Origin: an uncultured Calothrix sp.
GTDB lineage: Bacteria; Cyanobacteriota; Cyanobacteriia; Cyanobacteriales; Nostocaceae
Reading direction: 5' to 3'
Assembly (NCBI GenBank): GCA_937973965.1
Contig: CALJJQ010000043.1
Location: 1 to 44,150, forward strand
DNA length: 44,150 nt
Shown: one piece after another, positions 8,429 through 16,112 of the stretch
Numbering within the stretch: position 1 is the first letter of the stretch
Layout: every line of letters starts with the position of its first letter
Program-made: the position numbers and the translations under genes
Notes under the pieces: generated by a model
The model's input: the letters and a program-made list of their open reading frames with translations, nothing else
The model's database searches: none
Told to the model about the DNA's origin: nothing

Positions 8429-8743
8429 ATGTCTGAACAAAATCATCAACATCCCCAACCTCCCACCCCATTTTTTGCACGCTATTTAGAAGCACAGTTG
8501 CAAGATTTATCGGAAGCAGAAATAGAAGCGATTTCCGGTGGGGGAATGGCCGTTACATTAGCCTATCCTTCTGATCAAGAGGGTGTAGAAGGTGGAGTCG
8601 TCACCCAGAAATACCCTTCTGACCACGAAGATGTCAGTGATGGAACTATCACTACGAAAAAATATCCTTCTGACCAGGAAGATAGCGGTTTGAACATTCC
8701 TTTTCCCAATTTTCCCGGTTTCAACCTGTTTTCAGGTAGCTAG
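8429..8743 (+). CDS. Multi-core microviridin-type (graspetide) precursor
   Basis: 104-residue ribosomal peptide precursor. The leader carries FFARYLE (residues 15-21), the docking motif read by microviridin ATP-grasp ligases, and ends LSEAEIEAISGGG (27-39). Three cores follow: TLAYPSDQEG (43-52), TQKYPSDHED (59-68) and TKKYPSDQED (76-85). Cores 2 and 3 hold the full T-x-K-Y-P-S-D-x-E-D set, known in the family to form two omega-ester bonds (Thr-Asp, Ser-Glu) and one omega-amide (Lys-Glu). Core 1 lacks the Lys and the last acid. The tail after residue 86 is Pro/Phe/Gly-rich. AGGAG lies nine bases before the ATG. Microviridins are typically serine-protease inhibitors. No ATP-grasp ligase or acetyltransferase gene lies in the window; an ABC exporter of the cyclic-peptide type lies 4.4 kb downstream. 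Confidence 0.93.
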   Translation: MSEQNHQHPQPPTPFFARYLEAQLQDLSEAEIEAISGGGMAVTLAYPSDQEGVEGGVVTQKYPSDHEDVSDGTITTKKYPSDQEDSGLNIPFPNFPGFNLFSGS

Positions 8744-8805
8744 TGTGTGAAGGAAAAAGTAATACCAATTCGAAAAGGGTATGCGACAGATAAATTGTGT
8801 CGGTA

Positions 8806-8827
8806 GAGACGTAATATATTACGTCTC
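8806..8827. repeat. Interspersed palindrome GAGACG-TAATATATTA-CGTCTC
   Basis: A perfect 22-bp dyad between the microviridin precursor gene and the convergent STAS gene. It is a variant of the family at 4233 with an AT-rich centre. It could act as a bidirectional terminator-like hairpin, but no T-run follows. Confidence 0.7.
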
Positions 8828-8910
8828 CACATATAGCAATTAAGATTTCACAAATCCCGCTCTGACTGCTGTAAATATTCATTAGTAATGGAGAAATACA
8901 CTTAATTTTC

Positions 8911-9255
8911 TCACTGTAATTCTAATACTAAACTCGGCATCAATCTCTGTAGATTTTTGAGAGATTTCCCTTGCCAAGGAATCAAATTAGAGCCAATAAT
9001 CTTCAGATTTTCTGCTTTACGTTTACGCATTTCAATCACAAATTTAGATAGCATACTAATTCCTGAACTGTTGAGAAAATTTAAGTTTTGTAAATCCAGA
9101 ATTACACTTTCAGGATTATTATTAGCAGCAGAATTTAGTAAATTTAATATAGGTGCATATTCTTCCATACCGCCTAAACGTAGTGACCCAGTAAAATTAA
9201 TTGTATTGTTATGATTATCAATCCAAACTGTGTAGTTATCACCTTTAATTTCCAT
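8911..9255 (-). CDS. STAS-domain regulator, slr1659 type
   Basis: 114 residues from ATG at 9255, chosen because GAGGAG lies ten bases upstream; a longer TTG start at 9273 would place that site inside the gene. The fold is that of anti-sigma-factor antagonists (STAS): a beta start EIKGDNYTVWIDNHNNTINF, then SVILDLQNLNFLNSSGISML, where the Ser pair before GIS is the usual phospho-acceptor position. It matches the cyanobacterial slr1659-type small STAS regulators, which are encoded with slr1658-type ATPases, as here (28 bases after the upstream gene). Probably a cytoplasmic partner-switching module; its output target is unknown. Confidence 0.85.
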   Translation of the reverse strand: MEIKGDNYTVWIDNHNNTINFTGSLRLGGMEEYAPILNLLNSAANNNPESVILDLQNLNFLNSSGISMLSKFVIEMRKRKAENLKIIGSNLIPWQGKSLKNLQRLMPSLVLELQ

Positions 9256-9283
9256 TGTTATCAATCTCCTCAATTATGTAACC

Positions 9284-9943
9284 TTAAATGATGACTTCTA
9301 CCATCGTTGTTACAGCAACAATTTGGGAATTTCCCTGAACATTTCTAAATTTCCAACCAATTTTAGCATTATAATCATTAACCATCGTCAAGAATCCTAA
9401 TCCGGATGCATTACAACTATCATCCTCCGCATTTCGTTCTAATTGGTGAATGTATAATTCCATTGGGTCAGAAGTAATAAAGTTTTTCACATAGGCTTTA
9501 AATATCTCTGCATTAGTTGGTGTAATACTATTATCCACAAAAATCCGGACTAAATCGTTCTCTAATTGCAAATGTAATGTGATTGGATACTGTGCGTGTA
9601 AGTTGCAATATTTCATGGCATTTTCTAGTAATTCATTTGCCACGTAACTCACAACACTTTTTATTTCTACATGACGCTTTTTTCCAATCGGGTCATTCTC
9701 CATAAGTGGAAAAAATGTTGTTAAATAATCAGCAATAAAATCAGCAGATAAACCGTTATTTCGCCAACGACGCTTCATTGGGATTCGCGAAGGAGAAAAC
9801 CCTAAAGTTAAATGTTCGTCCCTTAAGGGTTGATCGACATAATGACCAAATATTTCCACATTACTGTTAATGCTTGCTAACTCGTTTTCATGACTGTCTT
9901 TAACTAAAAATCTATCCAGAAAGGAACCAAATACCTGTATCAT
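9284..9943 (-). CDS. GHKL ATPase regulator, slr1658 type (copy a)
   Basis: 219 residues. An N-terminal region with LGFSPSRIPMKRRWRNNGLS leads into a histidine-kinase-like ATPase domain: N-box VANELLENAMKY (residues 101-112; Glu104 and Asn108 are the expected ATP/Mg ligands) and a glycine region SGLGFLTMVNDYNAKIGWKF near the end. There is no phospho-acceptor His domain, so it resembles an anti-sigma/serine-kinase-type partner of the STAS protein that follows. The product starts about 25 residues earlier than its paralogue upstream, so a later start is possible. Role inferred from the family pairing. Confidence 0.85.
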   Translation of the reverse strand: MIQVFGSFLDRFLVKDSHENELASINSNVEIFGHYVDQPLRDEHLTLGFSPSRIPMKRRWRNNGLSADFIADYLTTFFPLMENDPIGKKRHVEIKSVVSYVANELLENAMKYCNLHAQYPITLHLQLENDLVRIFVDNSITPTNAEIFKAYVKNFITSDPMELYIHQLERNAEDDSCNASGLGFLTMVNDYNAKIGWKFRNVQGNSQIVAVTTMVEVII

Positions 9944-10025
9944 TTTGAGTTTTATCCCTCTAGTTTAGCTAATGATTACCCTTTATATATATTATTGAAG
10001 AATAAATATGACAATTATTATCAAT

Positions 10026-10634
10026 TCATGAAAATTTTAACTCTACCATCGTGGTAATCTCCACAATAGGAGAAACCTCTGAGAACAGTTTGCAAAATTT
10101 CCAACCTAATTTACCATTATAATCATTAATAATCGTTAATATCCCTAATCTAGAAGAATTTTTGTCTTCTATTTCTCCATATTCAAGTTGATGGATATAC
10201 ATTTCCATTGTATCCATAGATTCTAGTTTATGAATATAGTCTTGAAATTTATGAGCGGCAATCTGAGTTACGGTATTAGTAATGAGTAAGCGAATAGTAC
10301 TACCATCAATATTTAAACGTAATTTAATGGGATATTTATAACTGTAGTGAGAATACTTCATCGCATTCTCCAGTAATTCATTGGCAATAAAAGCAACGGA
10401 GTTTTGCACATCTTTAATCAACATATTATTGCCAATACTCAGAAGACTATCGTTAAATATTCTGCTTGCATATTCACCGATAAAATCTGCTGATAGACCA
10501 TTATTTCCCCATCTTTGAGAAAAGGGAATTGCATAGGGACAGATGACAATTGCTAATTGTTCATGTAGTGGTGACGTTTCCACAAACTTCCCAAATAATT
10601 TAATATCAGATTCATCAACAGTAATCATGTTCAT
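10026..10634 (-). CDS. GHKL ATPase regulator, slr1658 type (copy b)
   Basis: 202 residues, a clear paralogue of the next gene. Both share IP---RW-NNGLSADFI, the N-box VAFIANELLENAMKYS and R-G-LTIINDYNGKLGWKF. It is first of a three-gene minus-strand set (this gene, copy a 82 bases on, then the STAS protein). Two ATPases with a single STAS protein suggests competing or heteromeric partners. Starts at ATG 10634 or 10628; neither has a strong ribosome-binding site. Likely cytoplasmic signalling protein with unknown input. Confidence 0.83.
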   Translation of the reverse strand: MNMITVDESDIKLFGKFVETSPLHEQLAIVICPYAIPFSQRWGNNGLSADFIGEYASRIFNDSLLSIGNNMLIKDVQNSVAFIANELLENAMKYSHYSYKYPIKLRLNIDGSTIRLLITNTVTQIAAHKFQDYIHKLESMDTMEMYIHQLEYGEIEDKNSSRLGILTIINDYNGKLGWKFCKLFSEVSPIVEITTMVELKFS

Positions 10635-11125
10635 AGAGATTGAGAGATTTGATAATTATTTGTAGGATTTTCCTTTCCATCTGTCACATTGTGAAGATTG
10701 TGATTGGCTAGCAATTAATAACTAAAAATGATTTTGATGGTGATTTTCTGGTAATTCCGCAAATAAAGCCGCAAAATCAGCCATAATGCGGACAATTTAA
10801 ATATGGCATTGCTCAAAATATTTAAGCATCTGTATTCTTACTTAAGAAATAAAAAAATATGTCAAACAAAACATGCTTTCTAGTCAGGTAAAATATACAG
10901 CATACTGAAAAGAAATACTGAGAGAGTATAGAGTGATTTATACTACATGTAAATTGTCAGTATATTTGGTATATACCTGCATTGGGAGCAAGCTTGGGGA
11001 TGGGATTGGCGAAAGCCTTACTAGACAAGAACTACGTCAGGACAACCTAAACACTCTTCTAGACGATAACCGACTTCAGTGAGATAGTATTTGTTGAACA
11101 CGATTTGTGGCGATCGCAAAATCCC
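10635..11125. other. Divergent intergenic region
   Basis: About 490 AT-rich bases between the ATPase operon and the small zinc-ribbon gene, presumably containing both promoters. No repeat family member, RNA gene or convincing small reading frame was seen. Confidence 0.4.
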
Positions 11126-11335
11126 ATGAGCATGTCTGATAATTTTCCTTTTCAAAACCCCGACCAACTAAAACAATGGCATCAGGGTATAGAAAATGCC
11201 AATCGTAATAATATTCTCTGTCACTGTCGTACCTGCGGTTATGAGTGGATGGATTCTAAGTTTGATGTTATTTGTCCTCAGTGCAGCAGCAAAGATGTAG
11301 AAAGCATTTCGTCTTGGCAGTTTCCAGATGATTAA
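11126..11335 (+). CDS. Small zinc-ribbon protein
   Basis: 69 residues from ATG 11126 (a second ATG at 11132 is equally possible; an upstream TTG frame adds seven residues and is less likely). Two cysteine pairs, CRTCGYEW (Cys34, Cys37) and VICPQC (Cys50, Cys53), spaced as in zinc ribbons, with an extra Cys at 32. The N-terminal third is polar and helical (NPDQLKQWHQG). The fold is well supported, but the partner is unknown. It stands alone, converging on the next gene. Confidence 0.75.
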   Translation: MSMSDNFPFQNPDQLKQWHQGIENANRNNILCHCRTCGYEWMDSKFDVICPQCSSKDVESISSWQFPDD

Positions 11336-11405
11336 GTCGAAATGTTCGTTTTTAGAGTACAGTAAAACTTAAAATTAAACGCTATAACTACAATCGAGAC
11401 AAAAT

Positions 11406-12011
11406 TTAAACATTAGAAATTAACGTTTGAAAATCCACCATCTCATACCACCCACATACACGTGCTACATCTGGAATCACTGTCATGATTTCCTGGGGAG
11501 GTGCGGTAGAAATCATAATTCCCGGATAAACTGCTGTTCCCCAATGGGGATGGACTAAAACGCGACAGCGATTATAAATAATCGGATAGTTGAGTAATGC
11601 TTTGACCGTTGCTGTATCATCATGGGGTGTTTCCCCTGGACGGGAAAGGAGTGGATATCCGGTGCGCGGATCGATAATATCTGTACGGTATTTTTGCGGT
11701 TTTAATGTCGGTGGTGTTACATCCTCCAAGGTAAATGCTAATTCTAAACCAAATTTCATAAACGATTTGCGCAATCGTTGTTTTTCTAATTCAATCGCCG
11801 GAGTTGATTTGATCAATGGATATAATGATTGTTGTAAAATCCCAATCATCCACAGAGTATATTGGTTTTTCCAGTCCGGAAATATTCGTTCACGGTTGGC
11901 TGCGATATAAGCCGTGGGATAGTGGATAGAGATTTGAACCGCTTGTCCGTAGTCGCCAACCAAATTGAGATGATAATCTCTTTCAAATGTTGAAACCCGA
12001 AAATAGTTCAC
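11406..12011 (-). CDS. Conserved hypothetical protein
   Basis: 201 residues, no signal peptide or membrane segment. Begins MNYFRVSTFERDYHLNLVGD and includes ISIHYPTAYIAANRERIF, a helical middle (WMIGILQQSLYPLI) and C-terminal VLVHPHWGTAVYPGIMISTA. I do not recognise a family. The regular hydrophobic pattern and normal base composition support a real soluble protein. It converges on the zinc-ribbon gene and has no operon partner. Confidence 0.6.
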   Translation of the reverse strand: MNYFRVSTFERDYHLNLVGDYGQAVQISIHYPTAYIAANRERIFPDWKNQYTLWMIGILQQSLYPLIKSTPAIELEKQRLRKSFMKFGLELAFTLEDVTPPTLKPQKYRTDIIDPRTGYPLLSRPGETPHDDTATVKALLNYPIIYNRCRVLVHPHWGTAVYPGIMISTAPPQEIMTVIPDVARVCGWYEMVDFQTLISNV

Positions 12012-12517
12012 TGATTTTATTTTTTTTTGGAAATACGAAAATTTGTGATTCTGTTATCGATAATAACGGTTATTGGTTACTAAAAATCATTAAATCTCCT
12101 TTTTTCTTCATGTTTATTTATTCTTTTATCTAGTCTTATATACTTTTTAATAGTTTCTTGATGAAATCTTAAGATTTTGGCGCATTCAGGGTTTTGTTAG
12201 GGGTGAAAAGGGGAAAACAGGTTATATTTATGTGTCTCCAGGACAAACAATCATGGTCATAATTGCGAAGGTGTTCAGGATTTATCTCATGCAAAAAAAT
12301 TAATGTGATAGACCAGTAGGCTTACTCTCAACTAAGAAGCAAGTATTAAGGATTTGTGAGAAATCCGGGAAGCATGTCGCGAACAACGTCAGTAAATGTA
12401 TATGAAATTACTAAAATTATGTTTTTATTAAGAAATATATCCTCAGTATTCCTTTGGCAAAAATACTTGTTAGGGTGGGAGTTGTCCTGTAGATGCAGGT
12501 TGAGAGTCAAGGGAAAA
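12012..12517. other. Intergenic region with a solo MITE end
   Basis: About 500 bases, mostly AT-rich. At 12351-12372 the sequence GGATTTGTGAGAAATCCGGG matches the right end of MITE copy B, with no second end nearby, so it looks like a deletion relic. The rest shows nothing identifiable. Confidence 0.5.
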
Positions 12518-13153
12518 ATGGAAAGTGTCAATTTATGGCGATCGCCGGAACATGCGTTAAATTACTTGACACGGGCAGATACCATACCCCATCGTCAGGA
12601 AGGAGAGGGTGTACTACTGGATTTAATCCCTAAAGATGGAAAACGTATTTTGGATTTGGGAACAGGAAGCGGTAGATTAATGTCTTTATTGAGGGCTGAC
12701 CGTCCGCAGACTGAATTTATCGGGGTAGATTTTTCGCCGACCATGTTAGAAACTGCAACTCAACGTTTTGCCGAGTATGGAAATGTGCAGATAATTGCCC
12801 ATAATTTGGATGAACCCCTACCGGAGTTGGGAAATTTTACTGCGGTTGTTTCCAGTTTTGCGATTCATCACCTGAGTGATGGACGTAAACGGGAGTTGTA
12901 TGGGGAGGTGTTTGAGATTTTAGAAGCGGGTGGGATTTTTTGCAACTTGGAACATGTATCCTCTCCGACACCTGCACTTCATGAGTATTTCCGACGCTGT
13001 GTGGGACTGGAGGAGGAACCGGATGATCCGTCGAATCAATTGTTGGATGTGCAAACTCAGTTAGACTGGTTGAGGGAAATCGGCTTTGGGGATGTGGATT
13101 GTTATTGGAAGTGGTTGGAACTTGCCTTGTTAGTGGGACGTAAACCAAACTAA
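12518..13153 (+). CDS. Class I SAM-dependent methyltransferase
   Basis: 211 residues from ATG 12518. Upstream in-frame codons to 12356 give a Cys/Arg-rich stretch unlike the family, so the internal ATG is preferred. Motif I is LDLGTGSGR (residues 45-53), followed by FIGVDFSPTML (motif II acidic residue), then NLDEPLPELGNFTAVVSSFA and IHHLSD (motif IV), as in UbiE/small-molecule methyltransferases. Soluble. The stop lies 18 bases before an ABC exporter, indicating an operon; the substrate might be a compound exported by that transporter, but this is inference. Confidence 0.85.
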   Translation: MESVNLWRSPEHALNYLTRADTIPHRQEGEGVLLDLIPKDGKRILDLGTGSGRLMSLLRADRPQTEFIGVDFSPTMLETATQRFAEYGNVQIIAHNLDEPLPELGNFTAVVSSFAIHHLSDGRKRELYGEVFEILEAGGIFCNLEHVSSPTPALHEYFRRCVGLEEEPDDPSNQLLDVQTQLDWLREIGFGDVDCYWKWLELALLVGRKPN

Positions 13154-13171
13154 ACGATTACAGGATTGCCA

Positions 13172-14797
13172 ATGAATTTAATTTGGTTATTATTACGTGC
13201 TTCCTGGTTGCAGGTGGTAGTAGCAATCCTGATGGGGTTGATTAGCGGGGGGACAACAGCACGCTTGATTGCCTTAATTAATAGTGCGATCGCAGGTAAC
13301 GATAACTCAGATTTGGGTTGGCTGTTTCCATTATTGACGGTGATTATTTTGGTGAGTAGCCTGTGTTCTCAGGTTTTACTGATTAATTTATCCCAAAATG
13401 CCGTATTTGAGTTGCGTTTACAACTGAGTCGGGGAATCTTAAATGCACCTTTGCGTCATCTGGAAAATTTAGGACCGAGTAGGTTATTAGCAACTTTAAC
13501 AGATGATGTGGCCACTTTATCAAATACGGTTTACGCAATTCCGTTTATTTGTGTGGATATTGCGGTGATTAGTGGTTGTTTGTTTTATATGTTGTGGTTG
13601 TCGGGGGTGGTGTTTGCCTTTACAATTGGGGTAATTTTAATTGGAGTGGGTAGTATCCAATTTTTAATTAATCATGCTCAATTATTTTTAGCCCGCGCTC
13701 GTGATGAACAGGATAATTTATTTACACATTTTCGAGCGATAACCGATGGCATTAAAGAGTTAAAATTGAATAGTTTACGTCGGCAAGAATTTTTTCGTGA
13801 TGAGTTAACCCACACAGCAGCAAAATCACGGGATAATAATAAATCAGCATTATTGACATTCGCCATATCTACGGGTTGGGGAAATTTATTATTTTTTGTG
13901 TTGGTGGGGGTATTGCTATTTTTTTTACCTCAGTTGGTAGATATTCCAATTTCCATTTTATCTGCTTTTATTTTAACTTTGACCTATATTATGCTACCAA
14001 TGCAAAGTATTCTTGATAAATTACAAGCATTGGGAAGAGCTAGCGTTGCTCTGCAAAAAATTGAAACCATTGGTTTAAAATTAGCAGACCAAAAAGAAGT
14101 TTCTAGCTTCATATCCCAACCGATGATTCAAAATTGGAATCGACTGGAATTAGAGCAAGTAACCCATAAATATAACGGACAAGGGAAGGATAAGGATAAT
14201 ATGTTCACCCTTGGTCTTGTGAGTTTGACTTTTGTGCCAGGAGAAATAGTATTTATTGTGGGTGGTAATGGCAGTGGTAAATCAACTTTAGCCAAATTAA
14301 TTACCGGACTTTATACCCCTGAAACTGGGAGAATAAAACTTAATAAAAAAGTCATTAATGACGATAATCGGGAGTGGTATCGACAACATTTTGCAGTGGT
14401 CTTTTCTGATTTTTATTTATTTGATAAATTATATGGAATTGAGAATACTTTTGCGAATATTCAAGCCCGTGAATATTTACGTCAATTACAATTAGAAAAA
14501 AAAGTGCAGATCGAAAACTCACGTTTATCAACAACTGAGCTTTCCCAGGGACAAAGAAAACGATTAGCCCTATTAACTGCCTATCTGGAAAACCGTCCGA
14601 TTTATTTATTTGATGAATGGGCTTCTGACCAAGACCCAATTTTTCGCGAAATTTTCTACAAACAAATAATATTCAACTTGAAACAGCGTGGTAAAACCGT
14701 ATTAGTGATTAGTCATGATGACCATTACTTCCCCGTTGCCGACCGGATTATCAAGCTAGATTACGGGATAGTTGAGTATGATAAACGGAATAATTGA
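13172..14797 (+). CDS. Cyclic peptide export-type ABC transporter
   Basis: 541 residues from ATG 13172, with AGGA six bases upstream. An N-terminal membrane domain of about six helices (residues about 5-295) is fused to an ATPase: Walker A GGNGSGKST (364-372), signature LSQGQRKR (from 457), Walker B IYLFDEWASD (477-486) and H-loop His515. Layout and the Asp-Glu-Trp-Ala-Ser-Asp-Gln-Asp stretch match the cyclic-peptide/siderophore exporter family (SyrD/PvdE-like). Some microviridin clusters include an ABC transporter of related type (MdnE). It is co-transcribed with the methyltransferase. Inner-membrane exporter; the cargo is not proven. Confidence 0.87.
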   Translation: MNLIWLLLRASWLQVVVAILMGLISGGTTARLIALINSAIAGNDNSDLGWLFPLLTVIILVSSLCSQVLLINLSQNAVFELRLQLSRGILNAPLRHLENLGPSRLLATLTDDVATLSNTVYAIPFICVDIAVISGCLFYMLWLSGVVFAFTIGVILIGVGSIQFLINHAQLFLARARDEQDNLFTHFRAITDGIKELKLNSLRRQEFFRDELTHTAAKSRDNNKSALLTFAISTGWGNLLFFVLVGVLLFFLPQLVDIPISILSAFILTLTYIMLPMQSILDKLQALGRASVALQKIETIGLKLADQKEVSSFISQPMIQNWNRLELEQVTHKYNGQGKDKDNMFTLGLVSLTFVPGEIVFIVGGNGSGKSTLAKLITGLYTPETGRIKLNKKVINDDNREWYRQHFAVVFSDFYLFDKLYGIENTFANIQAREYLRQLQLEKKVQIENSRLSTTELSQGQRKRLALLTAYLENRPIYLFDEWASDQDPIFREIFYKQIIFNLKQRGKTVLVISHDDHYFPVADRIIKLDYGIVEYDKRNN

Positions 14798-14810
14798 ATA
14801 CAGGTATCCT

Positions 14811-16112
14811 TTAAGGCGAAAATGGTAGGGTGATAGTGAATTTAGTTCCCTGACCAGGGGTGGAATCACAATCAATTTGGCCATGATGGTTATCAACAAT
14901 AATTTGTTTGGCGATCGCAAGTCCAATCCCTGTACCTTTATTCACAGCCTTGGTCGTAAATAAATGGTCAAATATCCGTGCTTTCACTGATGCTTCCATG
15001 CCTGGCCCATTATCGGCAATAATAATTTTTACCTGTTTTTCGGTGGTGAACGTGGTGATTTTGATTAGATTCGGATTGGCAACAATATCCTTGTAGCAGC
15101 GATTTAGGCTGGCTTCTTCTAAAGCATCAATGGCATTAGCTAGAATATTCATAAATACCTGATTTAACTGTCCTGGGAAGCATTCTAACTCTGGGATATC
15201 CCCGTATTCGGTAAAAACTTCAATTGCAGGACGCTTTTCGTTAGCCTTGAGGCGGTGTTTGAGAATTAAAATGGTACTATCGATGCCTTCATGTAGATTA
15301 AATGGTTGTTTGCAGTCTTGATCGGCTCTGGAAAAATTTCTTAAACTATTGCTAATATTTTCAATGCGATTGCAAGCCATTGTCATGGAATCAATCATCT
15401 TCATTAAGTCTTCCACACAAAAATCAAGCTCGATTGTTTCAGCATGTTTGATAATTCTTGGGCTAGGATTTGGTACAGTCTCTTGATATAACTGCAAGTG
15501 TTCCAGAATATCGTGAATATTAGGTTTTGCTTGTTTCAGGGTCGCCGAAATGAACCCCAGAGGATTATTCATTTCGTGCGCAATCCCAGCGACTAAGTTA
15601 CCTAATGCAGACATTTTTTCATTCTGAATCATTTGTAATTGAGCTTGCTGCAATTGTTGTAATGATTCGGTGAGTTCTGCGGTACGTGTTTGCACTTGCT
15701 GTTCTAAAGTACGGGTCAGGTGGGATAATTTTAAATGCAATTTCAAGCGGGCAATTACCTCTTCTTGCTGAAATGGCTTGGTAATGTAATCAACCGCACC
15801 GATTTCCAATCCCTTTACCTTATCTAAGGTATCCGACAGAGCAGTCATAAAAATCACTGGGATATCCTGGGTAATTTTACTTGCTTTTAATCGGCGACAA
15901 GTTTCAAATCCGTCAATACCAGGCATCATTACATCTAAAATAATTAAATCGGGATGGGCATATTCTGCCTGTTCAATGGCTGATTCCCCATCGCAAGCCA
16001 TGAGTGCTTTCCAGCTATATCCTTGAATTGCTTCCGATAGCACTTTCAAATTATTGGGATTATCATCGACTAAAAGAATATGAATCGGTTGATGTGGGGA
16101 ATCGTTATTCAT
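14811..16112 (-). CDS. Response regulator-histidine kinase hybrid
   Basis: 433 residues, soluble. An N-terminal receiver domain (ILLVDDNPNN; phospho-acceptor Asp60 in LIILDVMMPGIDG; Lys112 in ITKPF) connects through a coiled coil (about 131-165, Gln-rich) to a histidine kinase core with His179 (GIAHEMNNPLGF), N-box ILANAIDAL and G-boxes DNGPGM and GTGIGLAIAKQIIV. The NNPLG variant of the H-box is typical of cyanobacterial kinases of this layout. Its ATG overlaps the stop of the CHASE2 kinase by one base (TAATG), implying translational coupling, so the pair probably forms one phosphorelay. Confidence 0.93.
   Translation of the reverse strand: MNNDSPHQPIHILLVDDNPNNLKVLSEAIQGYSWKALMACDGESAIEQAEYAHPDLIILDVMMPGIDGFETCRRLKASKITQDIPVIFMTALSDTLDKVKGLEIGAVDYITKPFQQEEVIARLKLHLKLSHLTRTLEQQVQTRTAELTESLQQLQQAQLQMIQNEKMSALGNLVAGIAHEMNNPLGFISATLKQAKPNIHDILEHLQLYQETVPNPSPRIIKHAETIELDFCVEDLMKMIDSMTMACNRIENISNSLRNFSRADQDCKQPFNLHEGIDSTILILKHRLKANEKRPAIEVFTEYGDIPELECFPGQLNQVFMNILANAIDALEEASLNRCYKDIVANPNLIKITTFTTEKQVKIIIADNGPGMEASVKARIFDHLFTTKAVNKGTGIGLAIAKQIIVDNHHGQIDCDSTPGQGTKFTITLPFSP

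Noticed and set aside
12356-12517. N-terminal extension of the methyltransferase frame
   Set aside because: The first 54 codons overlap the solo MITE end and give a Cys/Arg-rich sequence unlike the family; ATG 12518 gives the normal start.
12837-13148. 103-codon minus-strand frame inside the methyltransferase
   Set aside because: Antisense to a gene with clear methyltransferase motifs.
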